Below are positions 41,964-54,150 of a stretch of 64,000 bases of DNA, piece after piece (position 1 is the stretch's first letter; each line of letters begins with the position of its first letter). A program made the translations under genes and the position numbers. Source of the stretch: Adiantum capillus-veneris (Eukaryota > Streptophyta > Polypodiopsida > Polypodiales > Pteridaceae); assembly GCA_014529385.2 (NCBI GenBank), contig CM043948.1, positions 74,794,791 to 74,858,790 on the forward strand, in the 5' to 3' direction. Below the pieces are notes generated by a model that saw only the letters and a program-made list of their open reading frames with translations, made no database searches and was not told the DNA's origin.

Positions 41964-44046
41964 ATAAAAAGCGAGCAACAAGAATTGAGTGAGCAACATC
42001 ATGCACAAATTTCAAAGGGCATTGATTGTAGAAGTATCCAAGTTTTTTGACAAAGACATACGAATTTTCAACAACACAAATAATGACTTACATTTCTCAT
42101 TGCTAGAAAGTTTCTAAATTTAAGACATACGATGATTCTAGAATGACTACCTTGCTTTAACCAGCTTACTTTTGAGGCAATAGATAAATAAAATCAATCA
42201 AAATTTTGAAAAAATAAAAAAATGTGTTAAAATAATGAGTTTCTACCTTTTGAAACTCACTACAGTCTGTCCTAGCTATCCTTCTTTGAATGTAACCACT
42301 AGTAGCTAGCTCTCTAGCAAGGTTTCAAAACATATGCTACTAGCCTCTATGTAGAAATTACACTAGCTTACACAAATCAATAGTAAAAATACACACTTAG
42401 ATATTTTCTTTCTTGTCAAGGGTCAAAAAAATTATCAAATGACATATTGTGTGTCATTGCCGAGAGTTTAGCCTCTAGCTCTACCTAAAAATGCACCATA
42501 TGAGAAATTTTCTCACCAAACAATAGGAGGTAATGCAACTTGTACTAAAGATAGTACCTGTACTCATAGAATGAACCTACACAAAAAATTCAAACATTCC
42601 ATTTTATTTAATCATCTTGAACTTATACGAATAGACTCTAGGAGGTTTAAGTAGAACAACAAAAAGTATGTTCTAGAACATGGCATATAATTATAAAATC
42701 TACCCGAGTAGATTTCCAAAAGATTTAAATATAGATTTTAAAGGAAACTTTATGATTTATTCCATTCCTAGTCACCATATATTTCATTCATACTTGATAT
42801 TTTTAAAAGGCTTGATCACAACCACATATAGCTCCTCCTAATATGCTCTTTAATGTCCTTGACCTAGTTGGCCTTTGTGAATTTGCAAACATGGCATGCA
42901 CAACCACATCATTGCATGTGTATCCCTTGGGTTTTACAACTATTTATGATTCTCCTTTTCTTAACACATCCTAGATGTTTCACTTTTTTAAGACAATTTC
43001 CCATGCGTAGGCTCCTTGTGAACATTTTTCTTGTAACTTGTCCATAGGAGGATGCAAGACTACAATCACATCAAGATTTACCTAGTGGTCTCCATAAGAA
43101 CTTTTATTGATGAATGCACAACTCTTTCCAATGGAGGAGTTGCAAGATGATGCTATAAGTTTCTAGGCAATACAAAACCTTTCTTGTTGATTACATGAGA
43201 TCTAACCATTGGTGCTGGATTTCCAACTTTGCCAAATCATGTTCTACTTGTCTTGATTAACCACATATGCGGATGAAGTTTTTGTGTAGCCGTGTTTCCT
43301 CATTAAGGTATGTTCTTTTTGAGCTTCTTGACATTGCTGGTAAGATTCATTTGTTCTCTCTCTGATATCTCTCATTGGCATATACATGTGTACATTGTTT
43401 ACATGATTATTAAGAACTAGATGTATATTTGTATTTTGTCGCAAATCCAATTTTTTGAAAGGCACAACAAGTCAATCCAAGAAAGCCACTGCAAATCAAT
43501 CCAATTGACAATCAATGTTGAAATACACATGAAGTCAATCCAAGAAATCCACTACAAGTCAATCCAATTGACAATCTCATTTTCTCAACCAATCCAAGTA
43601 CAGTCTCAAGACTAGGGAGTGGAGAAAGTGTCCAAATTGTTTGAATAGCCCACGGGCGATTAAATGAAGTGAAGCGGTGGGATCGACGGTGGGCACTTAG
43701 CTACACACATGAATCTTGAGAATGTTTGAGGGCTCAAAAAAATGTGGTACTCAATGCCCCTCGCGGGATTTGATCTTTGGTGGGCGTCGTTAGAGGCTTA
43801 TGGCTTATCCCATGTACATACCTGGTGACCATGATGGAAAACAAACGCATTATAAGTAATAAACTCGGACACGGATAGAAGTAAACTAAAACAAAAAAGA
43901 TAAACTCGAACATGTTCGGATGAAATCGGACGATTGAGCTTTACGAGCATCATGAGCACCTAGTTCTTCGTCATAGATCCGGTGACTGGGTCTTCGTTAA
44001 AGACCTCGTAGAGACCCCTAAGTTTTAACCCTTTCAATTCGAAGGA
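41964..44046. other. AT-rich spacer, no gene recognised
   Basis: About 2 kb without coding features on either strand. At 43468-43583 a ~57-bp unit (caagtcaatccaagaaa, then ccaattgacaatc) is repeated in tandem with slight changes. The stretch 43620-44046 may be the promoter or 5' UTR of the following Cir_N exon. Confidence 0.5.
43468..43583. repeat. Short tandem duplication (~57-bp unit, two copies)
   Basis: Two copies of a unit containing gtcaatccaagaaa and aatccaattgacaatc, at about 43468-43521 and 43531-43583. Confidence 0.75.
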
Positions 44047-44078
44047 ATGCCCCGGGTAAGGACTTGATTCAAGTACAG

Positions 44079-44264
44079 ATGAGGAAGGACAGGGAGAAGA
44101 AGGAAGAAGTAGAATACAAGAACAAATCGGGCACGGCATGGAGTCATTCGTACCTCAACCAGAAGCCATGGCATCCCCTTTCCTACCCCAACCAGCGGCG
44201 CAAGTGGATCGCCGAACAGACTCATGCAGAGCATCAACGCCGATCAGAGGAGGTTTCTCGCGAG
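44079..44264 (+). CDS. First exon of a Cir_N-domain (CIR/splicing-factor-like) gene, orphan
   Basis: The ATG at 44079 opens MRKDREKKEEVEYKNKSGTA, followed by SYLNQKPWHPLSYPNQRRKW and IAEQTHAEHQRRSEEVSRE, then a donor GAG/GTACCG at 44264/44265. The pattern WHP...NQ...W.AEQ.H is that of the Cir_N domain found at the N-terminus of CBF1-interacting corepressor and related pre-mRNA splicing proteins. Plants have zinc-knuckle proteins with this start. The ATG may instead be internal, because an acceptor-like cag lies just before it. No following exon was found in the next kilobases, which hold a GA tract and retroelement debris. The gene is either broken or has a very long first intron. Confidence 0.6.
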
Positions 44265-44303
44265 GTACCGATTCTGCTTTTTTCATGTACCTCTGAGTGT
44301 ATG

Positions 44304-44310
<7 letters not shown>

Positions 44311-44380
<70 letters not shown>
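44311..44380. repeat. (GA)n microsatellite, 35 units
   Basis: 70-bp GA tract about 45 bp after the splice donor of the Cir_N exon. Confidence 0.98.
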
Positions 44381-44382
<2 letters not shown>

Positions 44383-44899
44383 ACTATGCACTCTGGCATA
44401 ATTACTGCTTGTTTTGTTGATCACTTGGTTGACAGCATGATAGCATCTGTTGCACTTTGTTGAGTGTTTGGATTAGTTTTATTGAGCTCAACACGGCCAT
44501 ACAGGCTTCCTTGAGAGAGAGCATAGCAGCCTAACCATTCAGCTTATTTATTAGCAACGGGTTTTCTTTCTCAGCCTCCTAAAAGCTCTACATATCTCAA
44601 AAAGTTGCGTTTTGGAGGTTGCTAAACAAGGCAGCAGTATTAAAACTTCCGATGAGGATCACTTATAAGAGTAACATGTCAAAGAATAAAAATTAGGGCC
44701 TTTAGGGTTGCATCTCACCAAGTATAATACGTAGGTGTGAGTTATCTCATTTGGAAAGCGCAATGGCAAGATGCATGAGTTAGATTAGACTATTGGTTGT
44801 GACTTGGTTTTTGGAGATTCGGATGTCACTTGAGATTTGGTATTCGATTGTAGATCCTGTTAGAGTTCAGATTCGTGTCCGGTGGTGCCTTCAGTATCT

Positions 44900-45327
44900 C
44901 CCAGGAGTAGATTAGTGAGTGAGGGCTATTTTGTGGTTGTGCCCGGCCGTACTTGAGGTAGATGTACCTGTTCACGACAGTGCACTTCATGGTGTTGCTC
45001 AACCGGTAGGCTGGCATGAGGTGGGATCCCTGTTCCTAGGGTTTCCCGGGGTCAGAGTCTTGGTAGTTCTGCTACTAAATATGTGTGTCAGGTCACTTTT
45101 AGTGAGTTTACGTATCTATTAGCATTTTAGGCCATTTATCCAGGATCGTGGAGTTTTGCAGTAGGTAGGGAAAATCCCAAATTTTCCTATATATGCATCC
45201 CCTCCCTCCCCTTTGTACTTTTGGCATGTGTTGATCAATGGAGAGATCCAGTGTTTGGACTCATTAGCCACTCCCACCCTTCGTACATCGCGCATCGGGC
45301 GCGCTCTCGTCTTCATTGCTCTGTCTT
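44900..45327 (+). repeat. Possible LTR of gypsy E
   Basis: TATA-like cctatatatgc at about 45185 and an end tgtcttaca at 45327, just before gag-like sequence, give an LTR-like layout. No second copy or primer-binding site was found. 44400-44900 has nothing recognisable. Confidence 0.3.
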
Positions 45328-45339
45328 ACAGGGCATAAG

Positions 45340-46754
45340 CCATAAAGAATTCCTGATTACTCATGGGTTCTCTCAGAGAATTTGACAGAGATAACACCTT
45401 TAGGTGGATAGGCAAAAGAAAAGTTGAAATCCGACGCGGGACGTGAAGAAAAGAATGAAGATTTGGACAGATTCTTGGTGGAAAATATTGCCAGAGCGGA
45501 CTACAAACGTAAACTGTAGTTTGCAGGTTGACACGTGTGAAAAGATTGATCAACTACTCCAGAGACCCGAGACTTGCGAAACACCTGAAGAATTATCCGA
45601 TTGATGAGATTCACTCGAGATGGCGTGAGGCCATTGCTTCTCTTCTCAAGTCGGGAGGAAAGTTGAAAGGACAGACGAGTGCAAAAAAGCGGGACCTGTG
45701 CTCACAGGAAGAGCCGTACAGAACTCTTGAACAGAAGACGAACCAGAGGACCACCAGAAGATAAGCCAGAAAGCTACAGAGCAGTAGTCGAGCGCAGAAA
45801 AGGAAAGATGAAAGCAGGACTGGTACCACATTGATCTGAATCAGATGAACAAAAGCAGAAAACTTTGCTGCACATGGGGCAAAGTGAAAGATCAGGAAGC
45901 CCTCATTTTCTTGATGGAGAAACAAAGGCAAACTTCATTGGTGGCTTGACTTGGAATTACGCTCGATAGGCTAAGGCCACAAGCGGAGGCAATTCTAGTG
46001 ACACTCGGATGGGATGTTGCCATTACACCTATCATTGGCAAATTTCGTTTGCATTGTGAGGGGTATTTAGGGAGGACTTTTACATCATGCCTTTGGAAGG
46101 GTGTGATGTCCTCCTAGGAATCCCTTGGTACCACAAGAACAACGCCGTGGTTGACTATCGAGCTAAGAAAGCAACTTTGACGAATGAGAAGGGCAAAGAG
46201 ATTGTACTTGATGGAAAATAAAAATAAAAATATGAAAGGTCGATTATGTTTGACCTCAAAAAGGAACGACAAGATTTTCTGTAAGCTGAGGCTGACTGTT
46301 TCTCTGAGGACGTACCAAGCGAGTTGCCTCCTTCACGTCCTGAAGATCAAATGATTGATTCGTTGTAGTACACCACGAACCGGCCACCTTCCAGAGTTAG
46401 CCGAGGCCAAAATAAAGAGATAATGAACCAGAACAAATTTTCACATTACGAGGATCGATGATATACTCAATAAACTTCAGGGTTCTACTTGCCAAATTGA
46501 TATGAAGAGTGGTCATCATCAAATTTGAGTTGCTCCTGGAGACGTCTACAAGACAGCTTTTAGGACGACTCTTGGGATTTTCAGAGAGTTTTATAGGCAC
46601 TGTGGAAGCATAAATTGGCTATAAATGCGAAAAAGAGCGAATTTTTTTTCTTCCCTCAGATACACTTCCTGGGACATATCGTCTCAGTAGTAGGGGTAAA
46701 GATGGACCGGGCCAAAATTGAGACTATTCGTTATTGGCGTGATTTGAAGAATGT
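45340..46754 (+). pseudogene. Gypsy E, degraded relative of gypsy G
   Basis: Plus-strand remnants in several frames. A gag-like INYSRDPRLAKHLKNYP at about 45540 resembles the gag N-terminus of gypsy G. The protease end reads MPLEGCDVLLGIPWYHKNN near 46090-46140. RT remnants are RIDDIL near 46455 and AINAKKSEFFFF...IHFLGHIVSVVGVKMDRAK at 46615-46730. The gag C-terminus and much of RT are deleted. It ends in mid-RT at 46754 where the LTR of F1 is inserted, and no continuation was found. Confidence 0.65.
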
Positions 46755-47923
46755 TGTCACGTGCACATCTAACCCTATGTGTACGTGGACAAGCTACTTC
46801 ATAACATGGGTTCAGTTCAGTTCAGTTAGCCTAGATTAGGAAGTGTTCTGGCACCTTTGTGAGTCTGTTCGCAGACCGTGCATGCCCAGACACTTAGATT
46901 AGATGCATATCCTCTGGTTGCACACAACATGAATCAGATTTCCAGTCAGAACCCATCATGAGCATTTTTACAGTGCATAGACCTATTTTAGCCACTTTTC
47001 ACTTATTATTTTTAAGTGACTTGTTGGGAACTAGGTAGGGCAATTTTAGCAAGCAAGTACATAAAGAAACCTAGCGCTAGCACTTATGGGCAGAAGAGGC
47101 AGCAGGAACTTTGGTTCAACAGGCAACTTCTCAGCAGGAACCCCCCCCCCCCCAAAGCAGACCTAGCGTTTTTGCACCAAGACCAAGATCAGCCCAGCGT
47201 TTTTGCATTGCAACAACAAGACCACATAACAGCCCTAGCGTTAGCAGATTCCCCGCAACAGAACATTTTTCAGTCCTAGCGTTTTTGGTTTGCAGATCAG
47301 CCCTCGGCATTTTGCAGATCTACTGCGATAGATTCAGCATATTATAGACCAGCGTTTTCAGTTTTCAGCATCAAGACTCCGCATAACAAGTCCCAAACCT
47401 CACCTTCTCGCTGCAGATCCTCGCCGCACGGTCAGATCCAGCGTAGTTTGCAGATTCAGCCCGGAAAACGCAGATTTCAGCATCTGCGTTTTCAGCGCGT
47501 CGTCGTTGCATCGTCATCATCGCCGTCGTCACCGACATAGAGTCAGAATTCAGCAGATAAAGATTTCAGCTATTAGCATTCCTAGATTTCAGACCGTCTT
47601 GTCGTCGTCCTCATCGTTGTCGACATCGTTGGCAAGTCCAAAGCATTGTAGAGATTTGTGCAATCATAAGTAGACCGCTCTCGCCATAGAGAGTGGGGCC
47701 TTCGGAGGAGGGTTTTGATAAAATTTTGGTGTCGTATTCTTCTCTCTCTATCTCTTAGTCTCAGCACCTTTATTCACAGTGTTCACCACTTTGTTTGTGT
47801 CCATTGCACTCTCTCACTAAAGGAACGGAAGGCTGTCTCTTCTGTAAGTAAACGGAACCTTCAGCACAGTTCGGAGCACTCATCTTGAGCAAAGTTCAAC
47901 ATTCACTTCCAGTGCACCTTACA
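46755..47923 (+). repeat. F1 5' LTR (1169 bp)
   Basis: TGTCACGTGCACATC...CACCTTACA, followed by a tRNA-Met primer-binding site. The tip is a hairpin (CACGTGCACAT, loop, ATGTGTACGTG). The body is rich in a degenerate 12-18-bp motif containing agcgtttt. It contains a C13 run at 47141-47153. The same LTR is at 62099-63336. Confidence 0.85.
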
Positions 47924-48372
47924 TTGGTATCAGAGCTTTGGCAGTGGTCTGTATCACTCAAGGAAAGAACCACATAATTTTTTTTTACTTGTTGCGGTCG
48001 CACGTAACCCAAGTCTACTTGGGCGTGTCGATTCCTAATCGTGTTTTTGAAGAGTGACATGAAACCCAAGAAAGACAGGCTTGTCTAGCCTCCCCTTGTT
48101 TCTCTTTTCACTCATTGAGAGCGGACCGTGCATTTAGCGGCCGGCCAATCGATGTGAGGTGGGAAAAAGCAACCTTGGTGTGAGCGCAAGGCCGCCAAGG
48201 AGTGCGCCCGCGGGAAAGAGGAGCTCGGCTGAAGAGAAGATCCTTCTCTAACACAGACTGTAAGCTAAAGAAGAACCTCAAGAACCTTAAGACCCTCAAG
48301 AACCCAAGATCCAAGACCCACAAGAACCCAAGTTCCTCGTGAACTTCAGAACCCAAGACTTCAGTGGATGGT
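47924..48372 (+). other. F1 primer-binding site and leader
   Basis: ttggtatcagagctttgg at 47924 is the initiator tRNA-Met primer-binding site. The leader, including a short A/C-rich repeat (aagaacctca-like units at 48270-48350), runs to 48372, where gypsy G is inserted (TSD ATGGT at 48368-48372). It resumes at 55173. Confidence 0.8.
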
Positions 48373-48952
48373 TGTAAGAGACTTGGACACTCCAAGTCAA
48401 GAATCAACCGCGACAGCACCAAATAACCACTTCAAAACATTTCACAGATCACAATAGATTTGCACTGGCCCGACAGAGTTCCGTGCCTAGAGATATTGGC
48501 CCCAAAGACTGGCGCCCCTTTCGGTATTTCTTTTTATATTAATCAGATCAAAGTACAAGAGAGTGGCTAGGGTTTCACTCTCAGACTCTGCGTCCAGATG
48601 CTCTGAGAAGTGAGGCCCTCACCACTAATTTAAAGGTTACAAGGGATACCCAAAAGCAGAGCCCCAAAAGCTTCAAATCAAAAGCAATTGCTCTCTCTCT
48701 CTCTCTCACAGAGAGTCAAAACTTGAAAGCAAAAGCATTCCCTCTCTCTTTCTCATATTGTAAAGAAAAAGCAAAATTTGTGTCGCTCATCATTTTCAAA
48801 ATTTATTATTATTATTATTATTATTTTTTAATAGCCTCCGTGATTTCCAGAAATTAGGGTTTTTGGCAAAAATTAGGGTTTGTAGGAATTTTAGGGTTTT
48901 TGGCAGAAATTGGGGTTTCTGCTATCCGTAGCCACGTCATCACTTTGTGACA
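48373..48952 (-). repeat. Gypsy G 3' LTR (580 bp)
   Basis: Plus reading TGTAAGAGACTTGG...TTTGTGACA. It contains several attagggttt motifs (minus-strand aaaccctaat, telobox-like) at 48850-48925 and an (ATT)n run near 48807. Confidence 0.85.
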
Positions 48953-49534
48953 TACCCCCCTCTTGAAAGCATTGTAATCGATCGCGATTATGCCTTCAAA
49001 ACCGACAAAAGCCATAAACCGTCTTAGCAGACACTGACTGTTAGTACCTACGTACTAGGAACACACATCTAGCACATGTACAAAATCGACAGTCACATCA
49101 CACGACATCACAGGATATCACATGACATTCAACATTCATTCGGATCTTAGACCATGATTTATCGGCAATGTAGCTAGCAATCACATCTAGGTCCAATCGA
49201 GACCTCATCGATGTTCGATTGACTAACCCCTATTGCAACCATGTCTATTCGAGATCAATCAGACCAAAATGCTGCAGTCATTTTGTCTATCAGTTCCTGC
49301 ACTCAAAAGAAGTGAAGAAACAAATCGGTATCATTATCAGGAATTTCATTTCATAAAGTCATCCAGCAGAATACTGTCAGCTCTCAGTATCCCTGAAGCT
49401 CAAAGAGACATCAATGACTTTAGTATCAAAATCAAGGCATCTGTTGACAAGGGAGCGGAGTGACTCCCCTCTTGTGCATCCCACTGCACCAGATCTTTGG
49501 CCAAGCTGCCGGGTTCCGTTTGGAGTAGACTATG
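48953..49534 (-). other. Gypsy G 3' untranslated internal region
   Basis: Between the chromodomain stop and the LTR. It contains the polypurine tract next to the LTR and otherwise no features. Short open frames on the plus strand are not convincing. Confidence 0.6.
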
Positions 49535-50690
49535 CTATACCAAAAGATCGAGGTAAAGTTTCACAATCCGAGGAGTATCTGCTAGGTCCTCCTTCTCCAT
49601 CCACTTCGCATCAAATGTAGGAAAGTTCTTGAACTTAACCAAGAACCGCCTTCGTACTTTACCTTTCTTCGTATCGTTATGTGCCAAAATCTGTTTAGGA
49701 ACAAGGATCTCCTCGTTTTCTTCCACTTCCGGTTGCTCATGAGGCTCCCCATCATCAGGCACATCACCCTTAACAGGTTTCAAGAGACTCACATGCAATG
49801 CATTGTGAATCCTCCAAGTATCTGGCAGTTTCAATCGAAAGGAGACATCATTTATCTTGTCAGTGATCTGGAAAGGTCCGTAGTATCGCATACTAAGCTT
49901 TGGAAAAAGCCTCTCCTTTCCATTTTTCTTTCTTAGGCGTGCCTTCCCAAAACGTAAGAGCACCCAATCATCCTCCTTCAATTTCAAGTCGCGACAATGG
50001 CGATCCGCTGCCTTTTTTTTGTCGTTCTTGAGACTCCTGCAAAGTCTCGCGAACCTTGGCAAAAGCCGTATCCAAATCTTCATCCGCTTCAAATATCTAA
50101 TCTTTCGTGCTCAGGAAGGATGGAACCTTCGCAGCACTTTCAACAATCTCACAGGCGTCTTTCCCGTCGAAGAGTGTATCGTGTTATTGTAGGCAAATTC
50201 CACCAAAGGTAAGTTCTTTTCCCATTGAGTCTTCTGATCCGAGATACAAGACTTCAATAAATCTCTAAAATCACTGAATTGGCAATCTCAAATTGCCCGT
50301 CAGTCTGCAAGTGGAACGATGACGAGAACTGCAACCGCGTGCCAATGTTCTCCCAAATTGCCTTCCAAAACAAACTCATAAATCTGGGGTCTCTGTTGGA
50401 GACAATCGTCTCAGACGTGCCATGTAAACGGAAAATCATCGTGATCATTCTGTGTTCTCGGGAGATCAAAAATGAAATCCATTTCAATATTTTCCCAGGG
50501 GCGGGTGGGTATGGGTAAAGGTTGTAACAATCCCTGTGCCTTATGCCTGTCAAACGTGACCTTCTAGCATACTGCGCACAACTCTTCCACATCCTTTTTG
50601 AGTCTCGGCCAAAAGAAGTATCTCTCTATCCCCTTCATGGTGGTAGCAATGCCGCGGTGACCCATAAAAGGTGGACAGTGGCATTCAGTT
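49535..50690 (-). pseudogene. Gypsy G integrase C-terminal part and chromodomain
   Basis: Frame 50092-49535 encodes LRFGKARLRKKNGKERLFPK, LSMRYYGPFQITDKINDVSF (GPY/F-like linker), HNALHVSLLKP, and a chromodomain-like end (RRRFLVKFKNFPTFDAKWME). Upstream, 50592-50254 holds an integrase core fragment ([20 protein letters not shown] with the central Asp, then GTRLQFSSSFHLQTDGQFE). The first catalytic Asp region and the end of the core are damaged by indels. Confidence 0.8.
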
Positions 50691-52230
50691 ATAACCTTTT
50701 CCCTCAACGGCTATGTAACGCACAACATAGTCTTTCTCATCAAGTAGCCTTCTCGAAGGGAGTATCGAGCTACTGTTTCCCCATCCTGTATCCGTGTGAA
50801 AAATATATGCAAAATCTGTATCTGTGGCATACCGATTGACCATATCCTCGAAGCTCCTATGATGTATCGCGGAAATAGCTAGATCCAGCGGCTTCCGAGA
50901 CAAAGCATCTGCCACCACATTCTTCTGTCCCTGCTCATGGACAATCTGGAAGTGAAACTGTGACAAGATGTTCGCCCACCGCATCTGCTTTTCCGAAAGC
51001 TGCATCTGTGACAAGAAGTAGCGCAAACTTTGATGGTCTGTAAAGACAGTAAAATCTGCTCCGAGTAGGTAGTGCCGCCACTGAGTAAGAGCATGAATCA
51101 CTGCCAAAAGCTCTTTCTCATATATCTGTGCTGTCATCTCCGGCCTAGAGAACAATCGGCTCTTGTAAGCAATGACATGGCCTTCTTGCATCAAGACCGC
51201 ACCCAGACTACGACCACAAGCATCACAAAATACTTCAAATGACTTCTGCAAGTCCGGCAAAGTCAAATCTGGTCCTGTAGTCAATTTCTCTTTCAATGTC
51301 TGAAAGGCAGTCACCTCTGTGGGTCCCGACGAGAAAGGTACTCCTTTCTGTGTCAAGATATGCAAAGGGGGAGCAACCTCTGCAAACTTTCGTATGAAGC
51401 GCCTGTAGTACGAACACAATCCCAAGAAGCTTCTAACTTCATGGACATTCCTCAAATTGGGCCAATCACGGATAGTCTCTATCTTGGCCGGGTCCATTTG
51501 CACTCCTGCTGCTGACACACTGTGTCCTAAAAAGTGTATCTCTGGTAGGAAGAATTCACTTTTCTTTGCATTAATCACTAACTTGCGATCTCGTAATGCC
51601 TGAAAGACTTGAAGCAGATGATCTGTGTTCTGCCTCATTCTTGGAGAAAACAATGATGTCGTCAAAGAAAGTGCCAACAAATAGCGTGTACTCTCAAAAA
51701 ATCTTGTCCATCATCCGGTTAAATGTCGCAGGAGCATTGGTTATACCAAAAGGCATCACCAAAAACTCAAATAACCCAAAAGTCATCCGAAAAGCTGTCT
51801 TAGACATCTCCTGGTGCTATCTTGATCTGATGATATCCACTCTTCAAGTCAATCCTGCTAAAGCACGAGGATCGCTGTAACCTCTCGAGTATATCATCGA
51901 TCCTAGGAGTCGGAAATCTGTTCTTGATGGTGATTTCGTTGAGAGTGCTATAATCGATGCAGATTCTCCAAGATCCGTCTTTGTTCAAAACCAACAACAC
52001 TGGAGAGCAATACGGTGAAGTACTAGGCTGGACAAGACCCTTTTCCAAGAGGTCTTTCACTGGGTTCATAATCTTTTCATTCTGTACTCGGCTCACACGG
52101 TAAGGTGGCCGATTCGGTGGCGTGCTTCCTGGTATCAGATCAATGGTTTGATCTTCAAGCCCTCTGAAAGCAATCGGCATGAGTGTGGAGAAAAATCTTG
52201 GCGTTCTTTTGATCAGGTCAAAACATATTC
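50691..52230 (-). pseudogene. Gypsy G reverse transcriptase and RNase H
   Basis: RT start at 52180-51800 ([53 protein letters not shown]). The fingers-palm junction with the catalytic Asp pair lies in the broken part at 51600-51800. From 51680 the frame is open: AKKSEFFLPEIHFLGHSVSA, SFLGLCSYYRRFIRKFAEVA, then RNase H (FCDACGRSLGAVLMQEGHVI, YEKELLAVIHALTQWRHYLL, FTDHQSLRYFLSQMQLSEKQ) and the connection to integrase. RNase H looks intact. Confidence 0.85.
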
Positions 52231-52629
52231 AATCTTTATCCATCGTTCAATTCTCTCCCAAAAGAATGAGTAAGAAATTGAAGTTCATCAAGTACAATCT
52301 CTAAGCCCTTCATTTATCAAAGTCGCTTTCTCGGCCCGATAGTCAACCACGGCGTAGTTCTTGTGGTACCAAGGGATCCTGAGTAGAACGTCACTCACGT
52401 GCCCTGAACACCCCTATCATTGCAAACGAAGTTTGCCAATGCTCGGTGTAATGGCAACATCCCATCCGGGTGCCAGTCGAACTACCTCCGCCTGTGGCGT
52501 CGTTTGTCGGGCGTAATTCCAAATCGAGCCGTCAATTCCAAGTGAAAAGAAGTTGGCCTGGGCTCCTTCAAAAGAGCTTCCTGATGCTTCACTTTGCCCC
52601 AAGAGCGGCAAAGTTTGTACTTTCATTCA
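52231..52629 (-). pseudogene. Gypsy G protease region
   Basis: Short fragments only. Near 52340-52400 the minus strand reads RIPWYHKNYAVVDYRAEKA, the protease end motif also seen in gypsy E, and upstream is a gag-protease linker. The active-site DSGA-like motif was not clearly located, and frames are shifted. Confidence 0.6.
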
Positions 52630-53983
52630 TTAGATTCGGTACAGGTCCCACGCCATGTGGTACAAGTTCTGCTTTTCTATCTGCCTTTTCTCAGCTGCTC
52701 TCGAACTCTCAGGCCTGTCGTCGTCTTTATCATTCTGTTCTTTCTGTGCCTTTTTAGGGCACTTCGCAGAGATATATCCATGTTCCCCGCATCCAAAACA
52801 CTCCCCCTCTTTGATGAAGCGAGCTCTCTCCTCAGGAGTAAGCTTGGGTCGTGCATCCTTTTTCTTTGGGTTGCTCTTTTTCTTTCTACTTTCATTCCCA
52901 GAAGTCTGTTCGGCTCGTTGTGTCATGGCCTTATCTGTGGGGTAGGTCAGATTACCAGAGTGAATGGCAAAGCCCCGCTTCGCATGACTCACCAACTCCT
53001 GAATAGAAGTTGACTGCTGTTCCAAGCAGTGATCTCGGATCTTTGTAGGGAGACCCAAGGTAAACCGCTCAATCTGTTCTCTGAATGAGATCTTCTTGAA
53101 TGAAGAGGCGGGTAGAAAAGAGCTCCAGAATCTTTCACAATAAGCATCGATTGTATCTTTCTTGGTCATCCGAAGATGGTTCCAAGCAGCTTGTATATCT
53201 CGTTCATATTCTTGCGTCAACCAAGAAGAAATAAAAAGCTTCTTAAATTTCAGCCATTTAACTGGCGCAGTCTTGTTTAAAAGAAGCGTGGACCACCAAG
53301 TACGAGCATTCCTCTTAAAGTAAGAGGCAGCTCTCTGAATCTTGGAGTGCTCTGAATAGCATCCTCCCGCGAAAGCGATGTCAAACTGCTCTATAAAAGA
53401 CAAAGCCTTCGAAGCATCTGAGTATCCTGAAAAAGTATCAAACTTGATCGAGTGTCCAGCTTCCTTAAACTCTCGGACTTTCTTGCTTTTATCTTTGAGA
53501 AAGTCATACTGGTTAGCTTTATAAAAATTCTTCTTGTTCGCATAAAACTTTCCGTCATCGGAATCTGAGCTGTCTGTAGACGAGTCCTCAGTAGAACTCT
53601 CAGTCTCTGGGCGAGATGTAGCCTTCTTTGCCTTTTTCTTTCCCTTTCTGAAGCTTTGTGTCTTGCTTCGCTTTTTGCTTTTTCTGTCTTCTTCGCTCGA
53701 GTCTGAAGAGCTAGAAGAACTGGAAAGTCAGTGCTTTTCTTTTGCTTTTTGCCGTGCTTTTTGGCTTTCTTTTGCGCGTCAAAAAGCTGAGCAATCCGTG
53801 CATCAACCACTTTCTGCAGTTCCTTCTCCGTATATTTTCTTGGAGGCAGAAAGGAGCGGGTTTCGGGAGTGGTGTTGTGGTTCTCTGCCACTCCGTCTGG
53901 TTCATATATTTTGCCATCTTTGGGTCCTTGGCAAAATTGAGCATCATCTTTGTTGCATCATCAATCAATTTTCGACGCTCCAT
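52630..53983 (-). pseudogene. Gypsy G gag
   Basis: A start at about 53983 (MERRKLIDDATKMMLNFAKD) leads to a Lys-rich N-terminal region (FDAQKKAKKHGKKQKK) in another frame. Next come the retrotransposon-gag core (FIEQFDIAFAGGCYSEHSK, RNARTWWSTLLLN, FWSSFLPASSFKKISFREQ) and a zinc knuckle CFGCGEHGYISAKC. Tyr occupies the position of the conserved His, as expected from a C-to-T change in CAT/CAC. At least two frameshifts. Confidence 0.82.
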
Positions 53984-53996
53984 CTGTTGCTGCTCC

Positions 53997-54000
<4 letters not shown>

Positions 54001-54068
<68 letters not shown>

Positions 54069-54108
54069 TCATCATTTCCCTTACTTGCCAAAATTGGTGG
54101 ATTGCAAT

Positions 54109-54143
<35 letters not shown>
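54001..54143. repeat. Inverted microsatellite pair (GA)n and (CT)n
   Basis: A GA tract at about 54000-54066 and a CT tract at about 54113-54143 lie in opposite sense with 47 bp between them, so the strand can fold into a long stem. They lie just upstream (minus strand) of the gypsy G gag start. Confidence 0.95.

Positions 54144-54150
<7 letters not shown>

Noticed and set aside
44224-44463. Arg-Glu repeat reading frame continuous with the Cir_N exon
   Set aside because: A consensus splice donor precedes the GA tract, so the repeat is more likely intronic than coding.
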